64,000 nucleotides of DNA, from assembly GCA_035763745.1 (NCBI GenBank), contig DASUAO010000054.1:1-64000 (forward strand), given 5' to 3'. This stretch comes from DASUAO01 sp035763745. Its GTDB lineage: Bacteria > Actinomycetota > Acidimicrobiia > IMCC26256 > PALSA-555. Of this stretch, positions 1-8,030 are shown in pieces. The notes below the pieces were generated by a model, which saw nothing but the letters and a program-made list of their open reading frames with translations, searched no databases and was not told the DNA's origin. The position numbers and the translations under genes were made by a program. Numbering within the stretch: position 1 is the stretch's first letter; every line of letters begins with the position of its first letter.

Positions 1-2322
1 CGCCCCCCGATGCCCACCCGTCAGCCGGCTCGCCCGACGGCGGCGCCCGAGCGTCCGCCGATGCCCACCCGTCAGCCCGCGGCCGCGTCCACACCGCCGC
101 CCGCGCCCCCCGAAGCGCCGCCCGAGCCGCCCGCGGCCCCCGACGCGTCGTTGCTGCGCTCGGCGACCGGCAAGCCGATCCCCCCGCCCCCCGGTCAGCG
201 TCGGGTCCCGCCGCCGGCAGGCGGCGCACGCTCGTTCACGCCCGGCACCGGCGGTGGCGGCTCCCAGCGCCCGTCCGGCGGTGGCGGCGCCCCCGGTGGT
301 GCGCCACGACGCCCGGGCGGCGGCGGCGGTGGTGGCGGGTTCGCACCCCGCCCCGGTGGTGGGCCGGGCGGCGGCCCCGGCGGCGGCCCTGGCGGTCGCC
401 CGGGCGGCGGCGGACGCGGACGTCCCGGCGGTGGCCCGCGTCCCCGACGCAAGAAGCGTCGTCGCCGCAATGCCGAGGATCTCGGGCCCGCGTCGGCACC
501 CGTCCTCACGCCGATCGACGCTCCGGTTCCCGAAGGCGAGATCGTCGTGCCGCGGGGGATCACGCTCCAGGAGCTCGCGCCGAAGCTGAACCGCAACACG
601 GCCGACCTCGTCCGCCTGCTGTTCGACGCGGGCGAGATGGTCATCGGGACGCAGTCCCTCGCCGACGAGATGATCGAGCTGGTCGCGGAGACGCTGGGCG
701 CCGAGGTGCTGCTCGTCGAGCCAGGCCAGGAGCAGGAGCAGGAGCTGCGTGCACTGCTCGGCGACGAAGAGGAAGAGGAGGAGGACGAGAGCCTCCTCGA
801 GCCGCGCGCCCCGATCGTCACGGTGCTCGGCCATGTCGACCACGGCAAGACCACGCTCCTCGACCGCATCCGCCAGGCCAACGTCGTGTCCGGTGAGGCA
901 GGAGGCATCACCCAGCACATCGGTGCGTACCAGGTGAAGCACGGCGACAAGCCGATCACGTTCATCGACACACCCGGTCACGAGGCGTTCACCGCGATGC
1001 GGGCCCGTGGTGCGCAGGCGACCGACATCGCGATCCTCGTCGTGGCGGCCGACGACGGTGTCATGCCGCAGACGATCGAAGCGCTCAACCACGCGCGGGC
1101 GGCCGAGGTGCCGATCATCGTCGCGATCACCAAGTGCGACCGCGAGGACGCCGATCCCGACCGCGCCCGCCAGGGGCTCGTGGAGCAGGAGCTGGTCCCC
1201 GAGGCCTGGGGTGGCGACACGATCGTCGTGGAGGTCGCCGCACCCGAGGGTCGCGGCATCGACGAGCTGCTCGAGGCGATCCTGCTCGTCGCCGAGATCG
1301 AGGAGCTCGCGAGCAACCCGAACGCGCCGGCACGGGCGTTCGTGCTCGAGTCGAATCTCGATCCCGGCCGTGGTCCGGTCGTCACCGCGCTCGTCGAGCG
1401 GGGAACCCTGCGCGTCGGCGAGTCGGTCGTCGCCGGCGGTGGGTGGGGTCGTGTCCGTGCGATGTTCAACGACCTCGGTGAGTCGGTGAAGGAAGCCGGC
1501 CCGTCCACACCGGTCGAGGTGCTGGGGCTCGACGACGTCCCGCTCGCCGGCGATGAGCTGCGCGTCGCGCCGGACGACAAGGTCGCCCGCATGGTCGCCG
1601 AGGCGCGGGCTCACCGTCGCCGGTCCGCCGAGCTCTCCCGCCCGATGTCGCTCGCGGGGGGCACGCGCCTCGAGGACATCTTCGCGATGGTCCAGCGCGG
1701 CGAGGTCGCGACCCTCAACATCGTGCTGAAGGCCGATGTGCACGGATCCCTCGAAGCGCTCACCGACGCGTTGCGCAAGCTCGACCAGGACCACGAAGAG
1801 GTACGGCTCTCGTTCGTCCATCGCGCGGTCGGCGGGATCAACGAGTCCGATGTCGACCTCGCCAGCGTCTCGAACGCGACGGTGATCGGCTTCAACGTCC
1901 GACCCGACAAGAAGGCCCGAGAGCGCGCCGAGGCCGAGCAGGTCGAGCTGCGGCTCTACGAGGTGATCTACAAGGTTCTCGAGGACGTCAATTCGGCGCT
2001 GCTCGGGATGCTCGAGCCGGAGTTCGAGGAAGTCGTCACCGGCGAGGCCGAGGTGCGCGAGGTGTTCGGGGTGCCGCGGGTCGGGAAGGTCGCCGGCTGC
2101 TTCGTGCGCAGCGGCCAGATCACGCGCAACTCGAAGGTCCGTTTCCTCCGCGACGGTGTCGTGATCTGGAACGGGGCCATCAACTCGCTGAAGCGGTTCA
2201 AGGACGACGTCCGCGACGTGCAGGCGGGCTTCGAGTGCGGGATCGGCCTCTCCGACTTCCAGGACCTGAAGCCGGGCGACGTCATCGAGACCTACGACAT
2301 GAAAGAGATCGCCCGCACGTAG
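1..2322 (+). CDS. infB: Translation initiation factor IF-2 (5' end outside window)
   Basis: IF-2 is the GTPase that brings initiator tRNA to the small ribosomal subunit and promotes subunit joining. The reading frame is open from the first base, so the start probably lies upstream and the first IF2_N domain is missing. What is visible begins with a Pro/Ala-rich linker holding two copies of MPTRQP, then a Gly-rich stretch (about 270-440) and a basic patch. The second IF2_N domain follows (about 556-720), then an acidic run. The G domain starts near 820 with P-loop GHVDHGKT, then DTPGHEAF and TKCD in place of the usual NKxD. The C-terminal domains II, III and IV are complete to the stop. It heads the operon with the next genes, as in most bacteria. 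Confidence 0.97.
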   Translation, partial: RPPMPTRQPARPTAAPERPPMPTRQPAAASTPPPAPPEAPPEPPAAPDASLLRSATGKPIPPPPGQRRVPPPAGGARSFTPGTGGGGSQRPSGGGGAPGGAPRRPGGGGGGGGFAPRPGGGPGGGPGGGPGGRPGGGGRGRPGGGPRPRRKKRRRRNAEDLGPASAPVLTPIDAPVPEGEIVVPRGITLQELAPKLNRNTADLVRLLFDAGEMVIGTQSLADEMIELVAETLGAEVLLVEPGQEQEQELRALLGDEEEEEEDESLLEPRAPIVTVLGHVDHGKTTLLDRIRQANVVSGEAGGITQHIGAYQVKHGDKPITFIDTPGHEAFTAMRARGAQATDIAILVVAADDGVMPQTIEALNHARAAEVPIIVAITKCDREDADPDRARQGLVEQELVPEAWGGDTIVVEVAAPEGRGIDELLEAILLVAEIEELASNPNAPARAFVLESNLDPGRGPVVTALVERGTLRVGESVVAGGGWGRVRAMFNDLGESVKEAGPSTPVEVLGLDDVPLAGDELRVAPDDKVARMVAEARAHRRRSAELSRPMSLAGGTRLEDIFAMVQRGEVATLNIVLKADVHGSLEALTDALRKLDQDHEEVRLSFVHRAVGGINESDVDLASVSNATVIGFNVRPDKKARERAEAEQVELRLYEVIYKVLEDVNSALLGMLEPEFEEVVTGEAEVREVFGVPRVGKVAGCFVRSGQITRNSKVRFLRDGVVIWNGAINSLKRFKDDVRDVQAGFECGIGLSDFQDLKPGDVIETYDMKEIART

Positions 2323-2404
2323 GGCGTTCACGTGCCCCACCGACGACACGCGCTCGGTGCGGGTCGCTGCCTGCTGATCGGGCACCCCGCGCCACAATGG
2401 GGTC

Positions 2405-2758
2405 ATGCACGCCGCCGCCGTCCGCTTCGAGCTCTTCGTGCCCGAGAGCGGGTCCTTGAAGGCCAAGCGCGCCGCGATCCGACCGATCGTGGACGCGTTG
2501 CGGCACCGGATGAAGGTCTCCGTGGCCGAAGTGGACCACCAGGACACCTGGCAGCGGGCCGCGATCGCGGTGGCCCTGGTGGCGCCCACCGACGGCCGGC
2601 TGCGCGAGATGCTCGCGAGCGTCGACCGGCTCGTGGCCAACGCCCCCGACATCGAGCTGCTCGACACCGAGACGGTCTGGCTCGACGCCGACCCGCCCGC
2701 TGCCGGTCGGTCCGGTTCCGGTCCGGCGGAGTCGGCCGTCTCGTGGGGCGAGGTCTGA
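2405..2758 (+). CDS. YlxP-like DUF503 protein
   Basis: A 117-residue protein of the DUF503/YlxP family, which lies between infB and rbfA in many Gram-positive bacteria. Its biochemical role is not established, though ribosome assembly is suspected from context. The N-terminus has the family pattern of a beta strand ending in LFVPESGSLKAKR, followed by a helix (RPIVDALRHRM) and VAEVDHQDTWQRA. The C-terminal 20 residues are a Ser/Gly-rich tail. The ATG is preceded by CACAAT ending 6 nt upstream, which suggests a promoter with a leaderless start rather than read-through alone. The stop is separated from rbfA by one base. Confidence 0.9.
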   Translation: MHAAAVRFELFVPESGSLKAKRAAIRPIVDALRHRMKVSVAEVDHQDTWQRAAIAVALVAPTDGRLREMLASVDRLVANAPDIELLDTETVWLDADPPAAGRSGSGPAESAVSWGEV

Positions 2759-2759
2759 C

Positions 2760-3122
2760 ATGGCCCGGAGGGCACCGCGACGCTTCGCGCGCACGCTACG
2801 GGTCAACGAGGTCGTCCGGGAGGTGCTCGGCGACGAGCTGGAGCGCCTCGGCGACCCCCGGCTCGAGATGGTGACCGTCACCGGGGTGGAGGTCAGTCCC
2901 GATCTGCGCCACGCGATCGTCTACTTCGCAGCGCTCGGGAACCACGATCCCGGGATCGTCGAAGCGCTCGAGAGGTCCGCACCTCGCCTCAAGCGCAGCC
3001 TCGCTCGCGAGACCCAGCTGAAGTACGTTCCTGCGCTGCACTTCCGCGAGGACCCGGCGATCGAGGCGGGTCAGCGGGTCGAGGAGATCCTCCGCGAGAT
3101 GCACCGCAAGGCGGAGTCATGA
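2760..3122 (+). CDS. rbfA: Ribosome-binding factor A
   Basis: RbfA binds the 30S subunit during 16S rRNA maturation and cold adaptation. This 120-residue protein has the KH-like core of the family: an N-terminal helix with VNEVVREVLGDELERL, the strand pair around DPRLEMVTVTGVEVSPDL, and the C-terminal helix LKYVPALHFREDPAIE that is characteristic of RbfA. It starts one base after the DUF503 gene and its stop overlaps the next start by 4 nt (ATGA), so the three genes are translationally coupled. Confidence 0.95.
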   Translation: MARRAPRRFARTLRVNEVVREVLGDELERLGDPRLEMVTVTGVEVSPDLRHAIVYFAALGNHDPGIVEALERSAPRLKRSLARETQLKYVPALHFREDPAIEAGQRVEEILREMHRKAES

Positions 3123-4111
3123 ACGAGCGATCCGGCGTCGTCCCTGCACCCGCAGCCGATCCCGACTTCGATCGCGCGGTCGAGGTGATCGGGGCTGCAT
3201 CGCAGGTCGCGCTGGCCTGCCATGTGAACCCCGATGGTGACGCGCTCGGCTCGATGCTCGGGATGTTCCACGCCCTCCGCGGCGCGGGCCGCGACGTCGT
3301 GGCGTCGTTCCCGCCGCCGTTCGAAGTCGCTCGGCACTACCGCGAGCTCCCCGGGCTCGAGCTGCTCACGCCGCCCGAGGAGTTCCCCGACGAGCCCGCG
3401 GTCATGGTCACGTTCGACTGCGGGTCTCTGGACCGTCTGGGCGGCCTCGATGCCCCGGCGAAGTCGGCGACCGAGCTGATCGTCGTCGACCATCACATCT
3501 CCAACGACCGGTACGGGTCCATCAACGTGATCCAGCCCGACGCGGCCGCGAGCGGCACCGTCGCGCTCGAGCTCATCGACGCGCTCGGGTTCGCACTCGA
3601 CCGGGACGCCGCGGTCTGTCTCTACGCCGCGCTCGTGTGCGATACGGGCCGCTTCCAGTACGACACCACGACTCCCGCGGTCTTCGACACGGCCCGCCGG
3701 TTGAGCGAATTCGATCTCCCGATCGCGAGCCTCTCGAGGTCGCTCTTCGAAGAGCACTCCTTCGCGTACCTCCAGATGCTGGGGGAGGCGCTGCAGTCGG
3801 CAGTGCTCGTCCGAGAGCAGCGGCTCCTGTACACCGCGATCACCCAGGACCTCCTCACGCGTCACGGCGTCCGCCTGGACGAGGTCGAGGGGCTGATCGA
3901 CGTCCTGCGCCGGGCGACCGAAGCCGAGGTCACCTGTGTCCTCAAGGAGGAACCCGACGGGACGATCCGGGTGAGCCTGCGCTCGCTCGGGGACATCGAC
4001 GTTCGCCGGGTCGCCGAGGCCCACGGCGGTGGTGGCCACCGGTTCGCGGCGGGGTTCTCCTCGGACCTCGACCTCGACACCGTGATCGCGCGCATCCGCG
4101 CGGCGATCTAG
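3119..4111 (+). CDS. nrnA: DHH-family nanoRNase / pAp phosphatase
   Basis: This is a 330-residue DHH-DHHA1 phosphoesterase of the NrnA type, which degrades 2-5 nt RNA fragments and dephosphorylates 3'-phosphoadenosine 5'-phosphate. The metal-binding motifs are present: HVNPDGDALGS near residue 40, the central FDCGSLDR, and the DHH signature in VVDHHISNDRYG near residue 120. The C-terminal DHHA1 domain ends in HGGGGHRFAAGF, which contacts substrate. The position between rbfA and truB is the usual actinobacterial one. It overlaps rbfA by 4 nt and ends 15 nt before truB. Confidence 0.93.
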   Translation: MNERSGVVPAPAADPDFDRAVEVIGAASQVALACHVNPDGDALGSMLGMFHALRGAGRDVVASFPPPFEVARHYRELPGLELLTPPEEFPDEPAVMVTFDCGSLDRLGGLDAPAKSATELIVVDHHISNDRYGSINVIQPDAAASGTVALELIDALGFALDRDAAVCLYAALVCDTGRFQYDTTTPAVFDTARRLSEFDLPIASLSRSLFEEHSFAYLQMLGEALQSAVLVREQRLLYTAITQDLLTRHGVRLDEVEGLIDVLRRATEAEVTCVLKEEPDGTIRVSLRSLGDIDVRRVAEAHGGGGHRFAAGFSSDLDLDTVIARIRAAI

Positions 4112-4126
4112 CGGCGGCGAGGGCCG

Positions 4127-5017
4127 GTGGTGGTCGACGGACTGGTCGTCGTCGACAAGCCGGCGGGATGGACGTCGCACGACGTCGTGGCGAGGATCCG
4201 CAAGGTCTACGGTCAGCGCAAGGTCGGTCATGCCGGGACGCTCGATCCCGACGCGACCGGCGTCCTGCTCGTCGGCCTCGGGCGGGTCACGCGGCTGCTC
4301 CGCTACCTCCAGGAGACCACGAAGGTCTACCGGGGCATGGTGCGGTTCGGCGTCGCCACGAGCACGCTCGACGCGGCCGGCGACGTGCTCGAGCGCGCAC
4401 CCATGGACGTGGGTCGTGACGATGTCGTGGCGGTGTCGCAGCAGTTCCTCGGCGACATCGAGCAGGTCCCTCCGATGGTGTCGGCGATCAAGATCGACGG
4501 CCAGCGACTGCACGAGATGGCACGCCGGGGCGAAGAGGTCGAACGGCCACCGCGCGCCGTCCACATCGCCCGCCTGGAGGTCGAAGCGTTCGAGGACGGT
4601 CCGTACCCCGCCGCGGAGGTGCTCGTCGAGTGTTCTTCCGGGACCTACATCCGGACGCTCGCCGCGGATCTCGGCGCCGCCCTGGGAGGGTGCGCGCACC
4701 TCGAGACCCTGCGCCGGCTGTCGGTGGGCTCGTTCGGCCTCGACGAGGCGCACGACCTGGACGAGATCGCCGCGGATCCCGACGCGGTCGTCGTCTTGCC
4801 GATCGACGCGATGCGCGACCTCGAACGCGTCGACGTCGACGTCGAGTGTGCACGCGCGGTGAGTCACGGTGCGACGTTCGCGGGATCGGCGTTGCCCACG
4901 ACGGGTGCGGGGCCCTACGCGCTCGCGTCGCCCAGCGGAGAGCTGGTCGCGGTCTATGAGCGCCGGGGCTCCGGGGTGAAGCCGTCGGTCGTCGTCGCGA
5001 CCGGGGATGCGGGATGA
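4127..5017 (+). CDS. truB: tRNA pseudouridine(55) synthase
   Basis: TruB makes the universal pseudouridine at position 55 in the T-loop of tRNAs. The 296-residue protein begins GTG-GTG. It shows the motif I region DKPAGWTSHDVV, the catalytic Asp in GHAGTLDPDATGVL, and later SCSSGTYIRTLAADLG-like sequence (here ECSSGTYIRTLAADLG) typical of the family. A short C-terminal domain follows. The 15-nt gap after nrnA and the 4-nt overlap with ribF place it inside the operon. Confidence 0.95.
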   Translation: MVVDGLVVVDKPAGWTSHDVVARIRKVYGQRKVGHAGTLDPDATGVLLVGLGRVTRLLRYLQETTKVYRGMVRFGVATSTLDAAGDVLERAPMDVGRDDVVAVSQQFLGDIEQVPPMVSAIKIDGQRLHEMARRGEEVERPPRAVHIARLEVEAFEDGPYPAAEVLVECSSGTYIRTLAADLGAALGGCAHLETLRRLSVGSFGLDEAHDLDEIAADPDAVVVLPIDAMRDLERVDVDVECARAVSHGATFAGSALPTTGAGPYALASPSGELVAVYERRGSGVKPSVVVATGDAG

Positions 5018-6006
5018 GCGCGATGCGGGTCGTCACCGACCTCGTCGGGTACGAGCCGGCCTCGCGCGGCGCGGTCGTCACCATCGGGGCGTACGACGGG
5101 GTGCACCTGGGTCACGAAGCGGTCCTTCGCCTCGTCAGCGACCTCGCGACCGCTCGTGGGCATGACTCCGTGTGCCTCACGTTCGATCGTCATCCCGCCG
5201 AGATCGTGCGGCCGGAGTCCGCTCCCAAACAGCTCACGACCCTGACCCAGAAGCTCGAGCTCCTCGCCGCGACGGGGTTCGTCGACACGACCTGCGTGCT
5301 CACCTTCGACGAGGCGCGTAGCCGCGAGCCCGCCGAGGAGTTCGTGCAGCAGGTGCTCGTCGACGGCCTGGGTGCCCGCCTCGTCGTCGTCGGGGCCGAC
5401 TTCCACTTCGGCCACCGTCGTCACGGGAACGTCAAGCTCCTCGAGCAGATGGGCGCCGAGCTCGGCTTCGAGGTGCTCGGTCTCGGCCTCGTGCCCATCG
5501 AGGGCGATCCGACGGGACTGCCGTACTCCTCCACCCAGATCCGCGACCTGCTCGGGGCGGGCGACGTCGCCAGCGCCGCGGAGCTGCTGGGCAAGCCGCC
5601 GCGCCCGTACGAGGTGCGAGGGATCGTGGAGCAGGGAGACAAGCGGGGGCGGGAGCTCGGCTTCCCGACCGCCAACCTCGCCGTGCCGAGCCGGGTGTGC
5701 CTGCCGGCCGACGGCATCTACGCCGGGTGGTTCGTCGCCGAGGACGAGGAGATCCGTCCCTGCGCGATCTCGTTGGGGCGTCGCCCGACCTTCTACGAGT
5801 CGGCGGAGGCGTCGTTGCTCGAGGCGTTCGTCCTCGGTGACGACGGCGGCGGCTACGACGGCGACCTCTACGGTCAGGCCGTCAAGGTCCGCTTCGTCGA
5901 GCGGATCCGTGCCGAGCAGCGCTTCGACTCCGTCGACGCGCTGGTCGCCCAGATGCACCGCGACGTGGAGCAGGCGCGCGCGCTGCTGGCGACGGGCCAC
6001 TCCTAG
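5014..6006 (+). CDS. ribF: Bifunctional riboflavin kinase / FAD synthetase
   Basis: RibF converts riboflavin to FMN and then FAD. The 330-residue protein has both domains. The N-terminal nucleotidyltransferase-like FAD synthetase has GAYDGVHLGHEAVL (family: G-x-FDGxHxGH) and GADFHFGHRRHGN, followed by SSTQIRDLLGAG. The C-terminal flavokinase has VEQGDKRGRELGFPTANL, with the PTAN motif for Mg-ATP, and GRRPTF. The start ATG overlaps the truB stop by 4 nt. The truB-ribF pairing is conserved in bacteria. Confidence 0.95.
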   Translation: MSAMRVVTDLVGYEPASRGAVVTIGAYDGVHLGHEAVLRLVSDLATARGHDSVCLTFDRHPAEIVRPESAPKQLTTLTQKLELLAATGFVDTTCVLTFDEARSREPAEEFVQQVLVDGLGARLVVVGADFHFGHRRHGNVKLLEQMGAELGFEVLGLGLVPIEGDPTGLPYSSTQIRDLLGAGDVASAAELLGKPPRPYEVRGIVEQGDKRGRELGFPTANLAVPSRVCLPADGIYAGWFVAEDEEIRPCAISLGRRPTFYESAEASLLEAFVLGDDGGGYDGDLYGQAVKVRFVERIRAEQRFDSVDALVAQMHRDVEQARALLATGHS

Positions 6007-7458
6007 GTGGGGCCGAGGCGGCGGGCGAGGAGTGCGATCGCGTGCGTCGTGCTGCACGCCGTGGTCGTCGGCGGGGTCGGTGTCGCGCCGGCCGGAGCCG
6101 AGCGGGCGAGTGCTGTTCCGGCCGCTGCGGAGAACCCGGCGAGGTGGGATCCGAGGGTCCGGGAGCTGGTGCGCTTCGTCGAGCGCGAGCGCAAGCTGTC
6201 GTTCGACCATCCGATCGACGTGGAGTTCCTGGACGATCCCGAGTTCGTCGACGCGCTCGCGGTCGAGGAGACCGCCCAGGACCGGAAGCTGGACCGCCTC
6301 TACGCCGGCGATCTCCATGCGCTCGGGCTGGTCGGCCCCGAGTTCGATCTCCGCTCGGCGGTGGACGAGCTCGATGCGACGGGCGTCTTCGGGTTCTACG
6401 ACGACGAGCAGGAGTCGATGACGGTACGGGGCCAGGACCTGGACGACGTCGTGGTGCGGGCCACCGTCGTCCACGAGCTCACCCACGCGTTGCAGGACCA
6501 GACGTTCGACTTCCGTGCGCTCCGTCGGAGCGCGAAGTCGTCAGGAGCCGACTTCGCGCGGACCGCGCTCATCGAGGGTGACGCGACCTGGGTGGAGGAG
6601 GCCTACGTCGCCACGCTTCCCGTGCGCGAGCAGGACGAGTACGAGGCGTTGTTCGAGCTGACGACCGAACCCGTCGACGGCTCGGCAGGCGCGACGGCGC
6701 CGGCGATCGACCTCCTGCTCGCGACCCCGTACTCGCTCGGATACTCGTTCGTCGCGTACCTCCAGTTCACAGGGGGGACCCGCGCCGTGAACCACGCGTT
6801 CCGGGAGCCGCCGCCGTCCGACGAGCACATCGTCGATCCCGTCTCGTTCCTCGGGGACGAACGCCCCGATCCGCCGACGAAGCCCACGCTGGCCGCCGGC
6901 GAGGTACGACGGGGCGGCGCCGACGAGATCGGTGTCGTGCTCCTCTACTTCGTGCTCGCGACGCGGCTGGATCCGCGTGTGGCCCTCGCTGCCTCCACCG
7001 GCTGGAAGGGCGACAGGTACGTCGGGTTCACGCGGGACGACGTCCCCTGCATCCGCGCGGTGATCCGGACCGACGGCGCCGGCGAGGCCCGGGAGCTCGC
7101 GGACGCGCTCGTCGACTGGGCCGGCTCGGATCCCCTCGACGCGGTGTCCGTGGAACGGCGTGGCCCGACCGTCCGCCTCGACGCGTGCGGCGTGGCCGAC
7201 GCGGCGCTGCCGACGGAGACGGCGCTGCTCGAGGCCGCGGACGCGCTCTCGACCCGGTTCCTCGTCTACGAGGGGATCGAGGATGCCAGCGCCACGCTCA
7301 CCCCGACGGAGGTGCGTTGCGTCACCGACCTCCAGATCACGGACCCCGTGGTCCGGGAGCTGCTGTTCACGCCCGAGCTCACGCCGCAGGAGCAGCGGCG
7401 CCTCGACCGACGCGGGAGCGACCTGGCCGGGCGTTGCGGCCTCGTGGCCGAGGGCTGA
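6007..7458 (+). CDS. Secreted HELTH-motif (zincin-like) protein
   Basis: I do not recognise a named family. The 483-residue product starts GTG directly after the ribF stop. It begins with a basic N-region (MGPRRRARSAIA), a hydrophobic core and an Ala-x-Ala site (APAGAERA), so it is probably exported. The mature part has VVHELTHALQDQ near residue 160, a HExxH zinc motif. About 30 residues later comes ALIEGDATWVEEAY, which could give the third glutamate ligand of a gluzincin. The C-terminal half has only three conserved-looking cysteines. It sits between ribF and rpsO, where no such gene is expected. It may be a peptidase or an inactive relative, and no substrate can be inferred. Confidence 0.7.
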   Translation: MGPRRRARSAIACVVLHAVVVGGVGVAPAGAERASAVPAAAENPARWDPRVRELVRFVERERKLSFDHPIDVEFLDDPEFVDALAVEETAQDRKLDRLYAGDLHALGLVGPEFDLRSAVDELDATGVFGFYDDEQESMTVRGQDLDDVVVRATVVHELTHALQDQTFDFRALRRSAKSSGADFARTALIEGDATWVEEAYVATLPVREQDEYEALFELTTEPVDGSAGATAPAIDLLLATPYSLGYSFVAYLQFTGGTRAVNHAFREPPPSDEHIVDPVSFLGDERPDPPTKPTLAAGEVRRGGADEIGVVLLYFVLATRLDPRVALAASTGWKGDRYVGFTRDDVPCIRAVIRTDGAGEARELADALVDWAGSDPLDAVSVERRGPTVRLDACGVADAALPTETALLEAADALSTRFLVYEGIEDASATLTPTEVRCVTDLQITDPVVRELLFTPELTPQEQRRLDRRGSDLAGRCGLVAEG

Positions 7459-7526
7459 CCGGGGTTCGGTCACCGGGAGCGAAGCGGCCGGCGGGACCCG
7501 AGGCCGGGCCGATCCCCGACCCCTGA

Positions 7527-7532
7527 TAGCCT
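7527..7532 (+). promoter_or_regulatory. Candidate -10 element of rpsO
   Basis: TAGCCT within CTGATAGCCT resembles an actinobacterial extended -10. It would give a leader of about 50 nt before the rpsO start, which has GGAG about 14 nt upstream. No clear -35 is visible. Confidence 0.4.
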
Positions 7533-7588
7533 GGGCGGGTCCCGGCCGTCCGGTCGGGGCCGTCCCACCTCGGAGCCAGAGCGAACGC

Positions 7589-7846
7589 ATGCCCGACACC
7601 GCTGCCGTCATCGGTGAGCACCGCCGTCACGAGACCGACACCGGTTCGCCGGAGGTCCAGATCGCGTTGCTGACCGGGCGGGTCAACCACCTGACCGAGC
7701 ACCTGAAGGTCCACAAGAAGGACCATCACTCGCGTCGGGGGCTGCTCATGCTCGTCGGCCAGCGGCGACGCCTGCTCGACTATCTCCGGCGCAACGACGT
7801 CGAACGGTACCGAGCACTCATCGCCAAGCTCGGACTCCGCCGGTAG
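7589..7846 (+). CDS. rpsO: 30S ribosomal protein S15
   Basis: S15 binds the central domain of 16S rRNA. The chosen ATG gives 85 residues, a few short of the usual 89 because the N-terminal helix is abbreviated. From there the family signature is intact: HETDTGSPEVQIALLTGRV, then the H-x-K-DHHSRRGLL segment (positions 35-50) that contacts rRNA, and the C-terminal helix ending in LIAKLGLRR. Followed by pnp, as in nearly all bacteria. Confidence 0.96.
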   Translation: MPDTAAVIGEHRRHETDTGSPEVQIALLTGRVNHLTEHLKVHKKDHHSRRGLLMLVGQRRRLLDYLRRNDVERYRALIAKLGLRR

Positions 7847-7876
7847 GACCCACCAGGGGCCGCGCCAGGGAGGCGC

Positions 7877-7902
7877 GTGCCCGACGAAGAGCGCTCGGGC
7901 AC
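7877..7902 (+). promoter_or_regulatory. Hairpin in the rpsO-pnp leader
   Basis: An 8-bp perfect stem, GTGCCCGA (7877-7884) against TCGGGCAC (7895-7902), with a 10-nt loop. A second small hairpin, GTTGC/GCAAC, lies at 7957-7969. In E. coli the rpsO-pnp spacer carries an RNase III-processed hairpin that lets PNPase control itself. A similar role here is an inference from position only. There is no U-run after the stem, so it is not an obvious terminator. Confidence 0.45.
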
Positions 7903-8030
7903 GATGCCCGGGCAACGACGAGCGCGTCGGTTGTCAGTCGCCAGCGCCCGGGCCCCGTTGCCGAGCAACAGGTCCGGACCCTGACCACTGGGAACCGCCG
8001 GCTCTCCGATACGAGGAGTACCAAGTTCCC

